Shown here one piece after another: positions 45,810 through 54,205 of a DNA stretch of 64,000 nucleotides (positions within the stretch are counted from its first letter, which is position 1; every line of letters begins with the position of its first letter). Below the pieces are notes generated by a model, which was given only the letters and a program-made list of their open reading frames with translations, was not told the DNA's origin and searched no databases. The DNA is from Stieleria mannarensis (GTDB lineage Bacteria > Planctomycetota > Planctomycetia > Pirellulales > Pirellulaceae). The stretch spans positions 87,266 through 151,265 of the forward strand of contig NZ_JACEHH010000024.1 of the NCBI RefSeq assembly GCF_014154935.1. The letters are read 5' to 3'. The translations under genes and the position numbers were made by a program.

Positions 45810-47087
45810 TTACTCTTCGATCCGATAAAGATGTGTTTCGCTGCGCAACAGAATCGCGTCATCGATCACCGCAAAGGAAGCAAACGTCCGATCATCTTCG
45901 CCGATTTCGTTGTTCGCCAGTTCGACGAACGTCTTTCCGGGCTCGATCACCGTCGTCGTTCCCGTTTCGCTTTGGAAATAAATCCGGCCGCCACCGTAAA
46001 AGGGAGACGCCGAATACTTTCCTCCCAGCCGTTTCTTCCAATGCAGCTTGCCCGAGGTCGCATCGACGCACGACGCGACGCCTCCGTCATCGACGAAATA
46101 CAGTTCCCCGCCGACGGCCAGCATCGACGGCGTCTTGGGAACGCCCTTGTCGATCGTCCAGCGGACGTGCGAGTCGGTCACATCGCCGCGGCCGGTCGGA
46201 TCGATCGCATACAGCGATGCGGAATCGTAGCCGCTGCTGACAAAGACCAGTCCATTGGCGTAAACCGGACGCGGCACGACAGAGTAGCCTTCGTCATAGT
46301 CGACATGCCACAGCTCGCGGCCGGTTTCGCAGTCGTAGGCGACCACGGCGCCGCTGCCCGGACAGACCGCTTGCGTGCGACCGTCGACTTCGATCAACGT
46401 GGGCGTGCTGAACGAGAAGCCTTTTCGCACGTCGGCCCGCCGGTCGGTTTTCCAAACGACGTCGCCGGTCGTCGCGGAGATGCCGGCGACGAATTGCTGG
46501 TCCCCGCCATCGCAGGTGACGATCAACGTGTCGTTGTACAGCACCGGGGAGCCGCCGTTGCCGTGGACGGGTTTGAACTTAAGTTCCTGTGTCTTCCAAA
46601 CCACTTCTCCGTCGGTCGTCAAACAAGCCGTTCCGGAGGGGCCGAAGTGGACGTACAAACGGTCGTCGCGGATCACCGGCGTGGCGCTGGCAGGGCTGTT
46701 CTTCTTGTGCATCTGGACCCCTTCGCCGGCCTGACGAAAGACTTCCCGGTCCCACAGGATCTGTCCGTCGTCGGCACCGAAGCACAGGGCACGCAAGGAC
46801 CGGGCCTTGTCCGCATCATCGTCGATCGCGGTCGCGGTGGTCAAAAAGATCTTGCCCTCCGCGACGACGGGCGAGGACCAACCGTCGCCGGCGATCGGGG
46901 TTTTCCAGGCGATGTTCTCGGTCTCGCTCCAGGTCAGAGGCAGCATCGCGGCGTCCGAGTGCCCTTGTCCTCCGGGACCACGGAACTGCGTCCAGTCCTC
47001 GGCAGGGCAGGTGATGGTGGCGATGCAGCCGCCCAGTAACACGAGCAGCAAGACGACCAATAAGTAACGTGTTGGGGCAAACATCAT
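45810..47087 (-). CDS. PQQ-like beta-propeller lipoprotein
   Basis: A 425-residue exported protein with a lipoprotein signal (YLLVVLLLVLLGGC). The rest is a seven- or eight-bladed propeller of the PQQ-binding-like class: repeated blades such as WTQFRGPGGQG, IAWKTPIAGDGWSSPVVAEGKIFLTT, GEVVWKTQELKF and GKLHWKKRLGGKYSASPFYG. The bound-cofactor residues of true quinoproteins are not evident, so it is more likely a structural or binding propeller related to BamB. Its start is four bases after the stop of the M3 peptidase gene, so both are one operon. Confidence 0.88.
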   Translation of the reverse strand: MMFAPTRYLLVVLLLVLLGGCIATITCPAEDWTQFRGPGGQGHSDAAMLPLTWSETENIAWKTPIAGDGWSSPVVAEGKIFLTTATAIDDDADKARSLRALCFGADDGQILWDREVFRQAGEGVQMHKKNSPASATPVIRDDRLYVHFGPSGTACLTTDGEVVWKTQELKFKPVHGNGGSPVLYNDTLIVTCDGGDQQFVAGISATTGDVVWKTDRRADVRKGFSFSTPTLIEVDGRTQAVCPGSGAVVAYDCETGRELWHVDYDEGYSVVPRPVYANGLVFVSSGYDSASLYAIDPTGRGDVTDSHVRWTIDKGVPKTPSMLAVGGELYFVDDGGVASCVDATSGKLHWKKRLGGKYSASPFYGGGRIYFQSETGTTTVIEPGKTFVELANNEIGEDDRTFASFAVIDDAILLRSETHLYRIEE

Positions 47088-47091
47088 CGCA

Positions 47092-49242
47092 TCAAAATCC
47101 CCGTTTGCGCATCAAAGCCGACGTGTCGACGTCGCGTCCCCGGAAGCGTCGAAAACCCTCCGCCGGGTCGATCGTGTCGCCGACGGAAAAAACGTTCTCG
47201 TACAGGCTCTTGCAAAGCTCCGGATCGTAGAACGAACCGGCGTCTTCGAACGCTTCGGCTGCATCGGCGGTCAAGGCGTCGGCCCACAGGTAACTGTAGT
47301 AGCCGGCCGAGTAGCTGTCGCTGCTGAAGATGTGGGCAAAGTGCGGCGTTCGGTGTCGCATCGGCAATTCATCGGGCATCCCGATCTCTTTCAGCGTTTC
47401 CCGTTCGAACGCATCGGGGTCGATCCGTTCCTGGTCGCTGGTATGCAGCTTCATGTCGACGATGGCACTGGCTAGGTATTCGACCGTCGCGAATCCCTGG
47501 TTGAACGTGGACGCTTTCTTGATCTTGTCGATCAACGATTGCGGCAACGGCTCGCCGGTTTCGTGATGCACGCAGTACTTGCGCAAGATCTCGGGGGTAT
47601 CCAACCAGTGTTCCAGCAATTGGGAGGGGAATTCGACGTAGTCTCGGGCGACCGAGGTGCCGGCTTGTGAGGGATAATTGACTTGCGAGCTAAGACCGTG
47701 CAGGGCGTGACCGAATTCGTGGAACAGCGTGACGGCGTCATCCCAGGAGATCAGCACGGTTTCGCCTTTGCCGCCCGGGATGAAATTGGAATTATTGGAA
47801 ACGATCGGCGTTTTCGGCGCGTCCATGTTTTGTTGGACGCGGTAGGCGGTCATCCACGCGCCGCTGCGTTTCCCCGCACGCGCGTACGGGTCAAAGTACC
47901 ACAACCCGACGTGTTGGCCATCGCGACCGGTCACTTCCCAGACACGGACGTCGGGGTGAAACACGGGAACGTCTTCGGCCGGTGTGAACGAAAACCCGAA
48001 CAACTCACCGGCGACCCAGAACATCCCTTCACGCAGCTTTTCCATCTGCAGATACGGTTTGACTTCGCCCAGGTCCAAGTCGTACTTCGCCTTGCGGACT
48101 TTTTCGGCATAGAAGCGGTAGTCCCAAGGCTCGATCGTGATTTTGTCTGCGGCGTCGGACGCTTCGGCGTCAGCGATTTTTTGCATGTCGGCGACCTCTT
48201 CGGCGACACGGGCGACCGCCTTGGGCCAGACCTGGTCCATCAGCGCAAACGTGGCTTCAGGCGTTTGGGCCATTGTCGGTTCCAGCCGCCAATGGGCGTG
48301 GGTCGGATAACCGAGCAGTTTGGCCCGCTCGCGGCGGAGCGCCAGGATTTCGGTGATGATGCCGTTGTTGTCGTGCTCATCACCGTTGTCACAGCGGTTG
48401 TAATAAGTCCGCCAGACCTGCTCGCGAAGCGGTCGATTTCGGCTGTACGTCAGGAACGGGTCCATGGAGGATCGCGTGTTGGTCACCGCCCATTGATCGG
48501 GTTTGCCGCGTTCCTCGGCGGCGCGTTTCATTGACGCGACCACGCTTTCGGGCAATCCGGCCAAATCGGATTCCTTTTCGACCCAGGTCACGAACCGCTT
48601 TTCGTCTTCCAGCACGTTCTGGCTGAAATCGGTAAACAACCGCGCCAGATCGGCATTGATCCGAGAGAGCCGGGCTTTGTCACCGGAGGACAGTTTCGCG
48701 CCGCGGCGGACGAAGGTCTTGTACAGGTCATCGATCAAGCGGACCTGTGCGACGGCCATGGATTTCTTGGCGTCGCTCTCGTAAATGGTCTCCAGTCGCT
48801 CGAACAGGTCGCTGTTTTGATAAATGCTGTCCGAGTGGGCGGCCAGTTTGGGGGCGACGACGCGTTCGATGTCCGGGATCGGGCCGAGATTTAAGTTGGA
48901 GGAATGGACGCCGAAGATGGCATCCAGGCGGTCGAGTGCTTGGCCGGCCTGTTCCATCGCGACGATGGTGTTTTCGAAGGTCGCCGGTTCGGGGTTGGTC
49001 GCGATCTGGTCGATTTCGGCGGCCGCTTGTTCGATCGCCGTGTCGAAGGCGTCGATGAAGTCCTCGCTGCGGACCAGGTCCCAAGGCGGCACGCCTCCAT
49101 AAGGCCCCGTCCATGGTTTTAATAAGACCGAATCATTCATCCTGTTTTGCTCCGTCGTGTTCGCGTTGTCTTGGGCCTGCAGAATGCCGAGGTTCAACAT
49201 CAAGATGCCGAACGAAAGGGTGGCGATCGAGAAGTCTTTCAT
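47092..49242 (-). CDS. M3-family metallopeptidase (oligopeptidase A/Dcp-like), exported
   Basis: A 716-residue zinc peptidase of family M3. A signal peptide (MKDFSIATLSFGILMLNLGI, ending QAQ) is followed by the helical M3 fold; the zinc motif HEFGHALHG has its first His at about residue 508, and the closing segment SYSAGYYSYLWADALTADAAEAFED is typical. Relatives such as Dcp and OpdA cut short peptides and signal-peptide fragments; this one should act in the periplasm. ATG 49242 is chosen over 49278 because the signal peptide follows at once. The PQQ-like lipoprotein gene begins five bases after its stop. Confidence 0.93.
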   Translation of the reverse strand: MKDFSIATLSFGILMLNLGILQAQDNANTTEQNRMNDSVLLKPWTGPYGGVPPWDLVRSEDFIDAFDTAIEQAAAEIDQIATNPEPATFENTIVAMEQAGQALDRLDAIFGVHSSNLNLGPIPDIERVVAPKLAAHSDSIYQNSDLFERLETIYESDAKKSMAVAQVRLIDDLYKTFVRRGAKLSSGDKARLSRINADLARLFTDFSQNVLEDEKRFVTWVEKESDLAGLPESVVASMKRAAEERGKPDQWAVTNTRSSMDPFLTYSRNRPLREQVWRTYYNRCDNGDEHDNNGIITEILALRRERAKLLGYPTHAHWRLEPTMAQTPEATFALMDQVWPKAVARVAEEVADMQKIADAEASDAADKITIEPWDYRFYAEKVRKAKYDLDLGEVKPYLQMEKLREGMFWVAGELFGFSFTPAEDVPVFHPDVRVWEVTGRDGQHVGLWYFDPYARAGKRSGAWMTAYRVQQNMDAPKTPIVSNNSNFIPGGKGETVLISWDDAVTLFHEFGHALHGLSSQVNYPSQAGTSVARDYVEFPSQLLEHWLDTPEILRKYCVHHETGEPLPQSLIDKIKKASTFNQGFATVEYLASAIVDMKLHTSDQERIDPDAFERETLKEIGMPDELPMRHRTPHFAHIFSSDSYSAGYYSYLWADALTADAAEAFEDAGSFYDPELCKSLYENVFSVGDTIDPAEGFRRFRGRDVDTSALMRKRGF

Positions 49243-49294
49243 AGGGCGTTGGGTTTGAAAGGGGGCGTCTTTGATCAAGCCAAATCTGATCGGA

Positions 49295-50668
49295 TCAAGC
49301 CAAATCGGCGTGGGTGAGTGTGTCGGGTTGCCGCGAGCGTTTCGATCGGCCGCGCCGGAAGATGATGAAGATCGCAGCGCCGGCGATGACCAGCAAGGTG
49401 ATCCCCAGCAAGGGCCGATAAAAGACCCAGGCGATGCCGATGACGGTCATCGCCCCGGCGATCGTCAGCAAGCCGGCGACGATCGCCGTCCCGAATCCGA
49501 CCAACGACCCGGCGATCGGCAGCACGTCGGCCAGCACGACCAACGGACGCAGTACCAGCATCAGGCCGAAGAACATCATGCCGGTTCCCGCCACCCGCAA
49601 GAACCACGTCAACATTCGGTTGGCCGCTTCTTCTTGAGCGATCATTTCGGCGGCGCTGTGGATCCCGACCTTCAGCACGTTGATCGTCGTCCCGTAATGT
49701 GTCTGGAAGGGTTGGAACGAGTCGCCGGTCTGTTGGCTGAGCAGGCTGACGGTTTGCACCGGCGTGGCGGTGAACCAGACGCGGACGTCACCGATCTGCG
49801 GTGAACGTTCCGATGTGTCCCTGGGATCGATCGCGGAACGCAGTGTCGACGTCTCCTGTTCCGCCGGCGGCGATTCCGATGGCACGTCAACCGGTTCGCG
49901 GCGATCGCCGTCAGCCGGCCGCGATTGGTCCGGTGCCGTGAGCGTTAATTCCGCCGCGGCCGTCGGCGCGGGCGTTGATTCTTGGTGCGGCGGCGGGCTG
50001 GAAAAGATGTAGATTCGCGATCCGCCCTCCGGACCGTCTTTGCGAATCACCGAGCGGTCCCGCAAATCCTGGGGCAGATTCGCCGGTCCGAGTTCCAACG
50101 CCTCTTCGCCGCCGATCATTGCGACCAGGGAATCGGGCAACCGGAATTGGCCCAGCGAGACGTTTTTTGCCTGATAGGTCCGATCGGCGTACACGAACTC
50201 GGTCGGATTCTGGTGGGATTGTGCTTCATCAAACTCGCTGGAATCGATCAACCCGGGGAACCAATCTTTCTCATAGGTGTACGTCGTGGTCGTCCGCGTT
50301 CCGCCGCCCAGCTTTTTCTCCTTGCTGGTCTGTTCGTTTTCGTTCCACTGGAACATCTCGACGTGGCGCGTCAAACGGATCCCGTTGAACTCGATGGCAA
50401 AGTCATCGTCGCGGAGGATGTCATCGGTCTGGACATCGCCGGAGGTGTGGACAAACTTTCCGTCGTTTGCCGACTCGACCGAATCGGGTTGGATGTCGAC
50501 GACGACCTTGGCGCCTTCCTTCAACCCTTTGGCGGTGCGGACCGCGCGGCCCTCGTTCCAAAACAACAGCGGAACGGAAACGACCGTCAGCAGGCCTCCG
50601 AACAGGATGCCCACAAACGCTTTGCCGATGCGGCCGAACCAGGATTCTTCGCTGACGTGTGTCCCCAT
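49295..50668 (-). CDS. TMEM43 (LUMA)-family membrane protein
   Basis: A 457-residue protein of the TMEM43 family, known in animals as an inner nuclear membrane protein and present in scattered bacteria. One helix lies near the N-terminus (VGILFGGLLTVVSVPLLFWNEGRA, with the family NEGRA motif), then a large periplasmic-side domain of about 300 residues, then four helices at about 355-440 and a basic tail (RRGRSKRSRQ). A Pro/Ser/Thr-rich insert at about 232-288 is not part of the common fold. Bacterial function is unknown. It sits between the M3 peptidase and a sugar isomerase gene on the same strand with small gaps (52 and 38 bp). Confidence 0.87.
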   Translation of the reverse strand: MGTHVSEESWFGRIGKAFVGILFGGLLTVVSVPLLFWNEGRAVRTAKGLKEGAKVVVDIQPDSVESANDGKFVHTSGDVQTDDILRDDDFAIEFNGIRLTRHVEMFQWNENEQTSKEKKLGGGTRTTTTYTYEKDWFPGLIDSSEFDEAQSHQNPTEFVYADRTYQAKNVSLGQFRLPDSLVAMIGGEEALELGPANLPQDLRDRSVIRKDGPEGGSRIYIFSSPPPHQESTPAPTAAAELTLTAPDQSRPADGDRREPVDVPSESPPAEQETSTLRSAIDPRDTSERSPQIGDVRVWFTATPVQTVSLLSQQTGDSFQPFQTHYGTTINVLKVGIHSAAEMIAQEEAANRMLTWFLRVAGTGMMFFGLMLVLRPLVVLADVLPIAGSLVGFGTAIVAGLLTIAGAMTVIGIAWVFYRPLLGITLLVIAGAAIFIIFRRGRSKRSRQPDTLTHADLA

Positions 50669-50706
50669 CGGGATTCTCGCTCAAACGGAAAAGCTGACGT
50701 GGAAAT

Positions 50707-51717
50707 TCAAGCGAACGCCTTGCGCAGCGTTTCAAGGCTTTTGGGGATCGCGGTCGCGTGCGATTCTTTGCCTTCGAATTCCAGCGAGATGTAGCCCCGG
50801 TAGTCGACTGCCGCCAGGATCGTTGCGACTCGGTCGTAGTCGATGTCCAGCGTGTACCAGGTGCCACCGCCGAAGTAGGTTTTGGCTTGAACGAAGACCG
50901 CTTCGGGAGCCAGTTGTTCGTATTGGGCGTACTGGTCTTCCAAGAAGTTGCCGGTGTCCAGGGTCGCTTTCAACCAGGGCGAATCGATCGCGTTGATCAG
51001 ACGCAACACGCCCGAGGCGGTTCGGCCGAGCCCCCAATGGTTTTCCAACCCCAGCACGACGCCGCACTTTTCCGCGGTCGGCAGACACTTTTCCAACCCC
51101 TCTTGGACCCACGCGAACCCGTCGTCGTCGCTGTACCCTTCCAGTCGGGGCTCGATCCCTTTGTTGGCCATCAGCGTGTCGAAATCCTTGGACGTTCCCC
51201 AGCGACCGGTGTTGACGCGGATGGTCGGAATGCCCAGCGCGTAGGCCAGTTCGATGCAGCGAATGGTGTGGCGGACGTTTTCGTCGCGTTTGGCGGCGTC
51301 GGGAAAGACGAAGGATTGATGCGTCGAGAACCCGCACAGGTCCAATCCGTGGCGAAAGGCGCGTTGTTTGATCCGTTGCAGCGCGGCATTGGATTCGTCT
51401 TCCATCTGAACGTGCAGGATTTCCACGCCGTCGAAACCGGTCTCGGCCGCCAAATCGATGCACTGCTCGATGGTCAGCTTGCTGTCGTCGCGATACCGCC
51501 AGTAGGAGTACGTGGAAACGGCGATTCGGTTCCCGCGTGGGCTCCGGGCGGTGGTTTCGGCTGCCGGAGCGGTTGTCGCCAGCACGCCGGTCGCCAGCGG
51601 GGCGGCGAACGCTCCGGCCAGCACTTGGCGGCGGTCGATCCGTGGCCAGGGGCCGGAACGTATTTGGTCGCCGCCGGTGCGAGTTTGATCACGGTCGGAA
51701 AGCGGGGGCTGATTCAT
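50707..51717 (-). CDS. Tat-exported sugar phosphate isomerase/epimerase-like protein
   Basis: A second xylose-isomerase-like TIM barrel, 336 residues. A polar N-terminus leads into a Tat motif (DRRQVLAGAFAAPLATGVLA). Barrel signatures are TGFDGVEILHVQM, IPTIRVNTGRW, VVLGLENHWG (Glu and His metal-type positions), KATLDTGNF and ISLEFEGKE. It differs clearly from the isomerase-like protein at 44760. The start at 51717 is the first ATG; the Tat motif begins at residue 28, so a shorter start cannot be excluded. No oxidoreductase gene is adjacent, and substrate is unknown. Confidence 0.85.
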   Translation of the reverse strand: MNQPPLSDRDQTRTGGDQIRSGPWPRIDRRQVLAGAFAAPLATGVLATTAPAAETTARSPRGNRIAVSTYSYWRYRDDSKLTIEQCIDLAAETGFDGVEILHVQMEDESNAALQRIKQRAFRHGLDLCGFSTHQSFVFPDAAKRDENVRHTIRCIELAYALGIPTIRVNTGRWGTSKDFDTLMANKGIEPRLEGYSDDDGFAWVQEGLEKCLPTAEKCGVVLGLENHWGLGRTASGVLRLINAIDSPWLKATLDTGNFLEDQYAQYEQLAPEAVFVQAKTYFGGGTWYTLDIDYDRVATILAAVDYRGYISLEFEGKESHATAIPKSLETLRKAFA

Positions 51718-51831
51718 CGGATCGGTTGCTCATCGCCGGTGTCGTGCGGATCGCCTGTTCTGACGGTACTGTTTTAGCGTATTGCGAAACACAGAACCAT
51801 CGACCCAGACCTGAATCGTACGGGCATCCGT

Positions 51832-51847
51832 GTTGGTGTCTAGCCTT
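51832..51847. repeat. GTTGGTGTCTAGCCTT element, copy 2
   Basis: The 16-base string GTTGGTGTCTAGCCTT also occurs at 37704-37719 next to the ThrE gene start. Here its last bases contribute to the stop codon of the histidine kinase gene (TAA on the minus strand, 51846-51848). Confidence 0.55.
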
Positions 51848-53591
51848 AGCCGGCAAACGCCTTTCCCGGGCTGCGGAGCGACACCGGCAGGACCAACGTG
51901 AATGTGGCCCCCTTTCCGATCCCGTCGCTGTGGACCATCAGCCGGCCACCCAGTTCGACGGCCGCGATCGCCGAGGCGTGCAGCCCGAAACCGTGGCCGC
52001 CCTTTTTGGTCGTGAAGCCGTTGGAGAAGATCGTGGTGATCCGTTCGGGGGCAATCCCGATCCCGCTGTCATGGACCTGGAACCAGACCTCGTCGCCGTC
52101 TTGTCGCAACTGCAGCGTCACACGTTTGATTTCCGAGTCGTGTTCCAGCACCGATTCCTTGGCGTTCTTGACCAGGTTGACGATGATTTGAACCGCCTTG
52201 GCCTTTTCGATTTCGATCGCCGCGACCGGATCGTACTGTCGCACCAGGCGGACGTCGTGTTTGGAGAACGAATCGTGGACAAACCGGATCGCGTCTTCGA
52301 ACAACGATTCGGGTTGCAGTTGTTCGGTCACACCGAACGCGCCGGCGTGGGATTGTTGGGCGCGGACGATGTCTTTGATGTGTTCGACGTTGGACGCCAA
52401 AGAAACCACTTCGTCCAAAATGGAACGTTGGTCGTCACGCATACTCTCAGACAGTTTGCCCAGGTATCGCGGCAGGATCTTTCCCTGGTCCGTTTGCAGC
52501 AAGAATTCCGCCAGATCGTCTTCGTTTTGCGTCAGCAACTGGACCGCTTTTTCGACGTTGGCCAATTTAAGATTGCGGACACGTTCGTCGATCAGGTTGG
52601 CGCTGATGTTCAAACTGTTCAGGACATTTCCGATGTTATGCAGGACACCGTTGGCAATGTCGGCCATTCCGGCACGCCGGGACGCATCCAAGAGTTGCGC
52701 GTGGGTTTCCTGCAACTGTTTGGTGGCTCGATCCCTGGCTTCGACTTGGTTTTGCAGGGCGGCGTTGGACGATTCGAGTTCGCGGGTCCGATTTTCGACG
52801 CGTTGTTCCAGGTCCTGGTTCAGTTCCTTCAGCCGCTTGCTGGCTTGGATCACCGCTTTTTCGCGTGACTGGACACGATCCAGCATGTCATTGAATTGCC
52901 GGTACAAGACCCCGATTTCGTCTTCGCCGTCGTGATAGACCCGGATGCTACAGTCGTCGGTCTGTGAGATTTTTTTGGCCGTCGATGCCAGTCGCAGAAT
53001 CGGGGCGGTCACGGATTCCTGGAGGTGTGAGATGGCGAACACGCCGATGATGATGGAAAGGGCCAGCACGACGGCGGCGGCCAACAGGTGAGCTCGCCGC
53101 GCTTGTTTCAGGTCGGCGGTCGTTTCCCGCAAGATCAACGTGCCCAGACGATTTCCGTCGTCAATGATCGGTACCGCCACCTCCAAAAAACCGTCGTCGC
53201 TGTAATGCGCCCCGCCGGTGATCGGACGGCCGCTCGGCAGCGATCGATCAGTGCTGCGGTGATCGACACCGCCGCGGCGATAGATCGCAAATACATTTTG
53301 GTCGGAATCCAAGATGCACGCGGTGGTGATCGTCGGCCGCCGCTTGACGGCCGCCAACAACTCTTCGGCGGCATCCTGTTGCCGGAACGCGATCGCCGCC
53401 GTGCTGTTGGTGCCAAGCGTTTCGGCGATCGCCGTCAACTGTGTGGCTTTGGATGCCGAAATGCGGCGGACGTCCAGGACGACAAAGATGACGCACGCGA
53501 CCGTGACCGCCAACGTGATCGCGGCCGCCGCCAGGAACGTCAGTTTCGTTTGCACCGAAACATCGCGAAATCGTTTGTTGGTGATGCCCAT
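51846..53591 (-). CDS. CHASE8-HAMP sensor histidine kinase
   Basis: A 581-residue membrane kinase. Two membrane helices (about 17-40 and 175-195) enclose a CHASE8-like periplasmic sensor (IAETLGTNSTAAIAFRQQDA, TACILDSDQNVFAIYRRGG). A HAMP linker (TAPILRLASTAKKISQTDD) and a coiled coil lead to a phospho-acceptor helix with LHNIGN (His318), the variant His-box of this subclass, and an HATPase domain with NLVKNAKES, DSGIGIA and GHGFGLH. ATG 53591 is chosen over longer frames because the first helix starts shortly after. It lies 14 bp after a YfiR-like gene and a TonB receptor gene, so it probably reads their periplasmic state; no response regulator follows on this strand. Confidence 0.9.
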   Translation of the reverse strand: MGITNKRFRDVSVQTKLTFLAAAAITLAVTVACVIFVVLDVRRISASKATQLTAIAETLGTNSTAAIAFRQQDAAEELLAAVKRRPTITTACILDSDQNVFAIYRRGGVDHRSTDRSLPSGRPITGGAHYSDDGFLEVAVPIIDDGNRLGTLILRETTADLKQARRAHLLAAAVVLALSIIIGVFAISHLQESVTAPILRLASTAKKISQTDDCSIRVYHDGEDEIGVLYRQFNDMLDRVQSREKAVIQASKRLKELNQDLEQRVENRTRELESSNAALQNQVEARDRATKQLQETHAQLLDASRRAGMADIANGVLHNIGNVLNSLNISANLIDERVRNLKLANVEKAVQLLTQNEDDLAEFLLQTDQGKILPRYLGKLSESMRDDQRSILDEVVSLASNVEHIKDIVRAQQSHAGAFGVTEQLQPESLFEDAIRFVHDSFSKHDVRLVRQYDPVAAIEIEKAKAVQIIVNLVKNAKESVLEHDSEIKRVTLQLRQDGDEVWFQVHDSGIGIAPERITTIFSNGFTTKKGGHGFGLHASAIAAVELGGRLMVHSDGIGKGATFTLVLPVSLRSPGKAFAG

Positions 53592-53605
53592 AGGCGGTGC
53601 CCCTG

Positions 53606-54205
53606 CTAATCCCGCTGGATGGTCGCAATGTTCAGCAATTTGGCGTCCGCCTGCAGACCGCGTCGGGCCATCGCATCGAGGTTGATCCGCAACCCGATCG
53701 TTCCGTCGCGATCGGTAAAGAAGCGGATCGGAACCCCAGGTTGTGTCCCCCTGGCCGACTCGCAAATCAACAGCGATTTCTGTTGTTCGGTCCGCCGGAT
53801 CGCCTCGGCTTCGTCTGCCGCCGGGATTCCCGCGTGCAGAAAGACCAGATGGCAAGCTTGGATCACGCCGACGGAATCAAATTCTCGCACGACAATCTGG
53901 CGGCCGCGGGCTTTCTTTTTTGCCGCCACCTGGTTCAGCAAGCGTGCGTGGGGATCACCATCGATGATCCCGATCACCATCGGCGAAGCTTCGTCGGTGT
54001 ACGCCGTCTCGGGCCATCGTACGTAGCGCAAAAAGTTATACAGGTAGGCAACCTTCACCTTTTGCTCGGTCGCGGTGCCGACATCGGCGCGTGCCGTTGG
54101 TGCGTCTGCAAGCCCGGCCATCACCAGCAGCGCAACGGCCCATCGGATCGATCGCGTGACCGATCGCCGAACATGACGCCGGGATCGTTTGTCGTTCATG
54201 CTCAT
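53606..54205 (-). CDS. YfiR-like (DUF4154) periplasmic protein
   Basis: A 199-residue protein with a signal peptide (SIRWAVALLVMAGLADAPTARA) and the DUF4154/YfiR fold: VKVAYLYNFLRYVRWPETAY, VIGIIDGDPHARLLNQVA, CHLVFLHAGIPAAD, SLLICESA and a closing IGLRINLDAMARRGLQADAKLLNIA. In Pseudomonas YfiR is the periplasmic repressor of the diguanylate cyclase YfiN, which is a CHASE8 protein. Here the adjacent gene has a CHASE8-like sensor joined to a histidine kinase, so an analogous periplasmic contact is likely. The start codon ATG 54205 overlaps the TonB receptor stop (ATGA). Confidence 0.9.
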   Translation of the reverse strand: MSMNDKRSRRHVRRSVTRSIRWAVALLVMAGLADAPTARADVGTATEQKVKVAYLYNFLRYVRWPETAYTDEASPMVIGIIDGDPHARLLNQVAAKKKARGRQIVVREFDSVGVIQACHLVFLHAGIPAADEAEAIRRTEQQKSLLICESARGTQPGVPIRFFTDRDGTIGLRINLDAMARRGLQADAKLLNIATIQRD

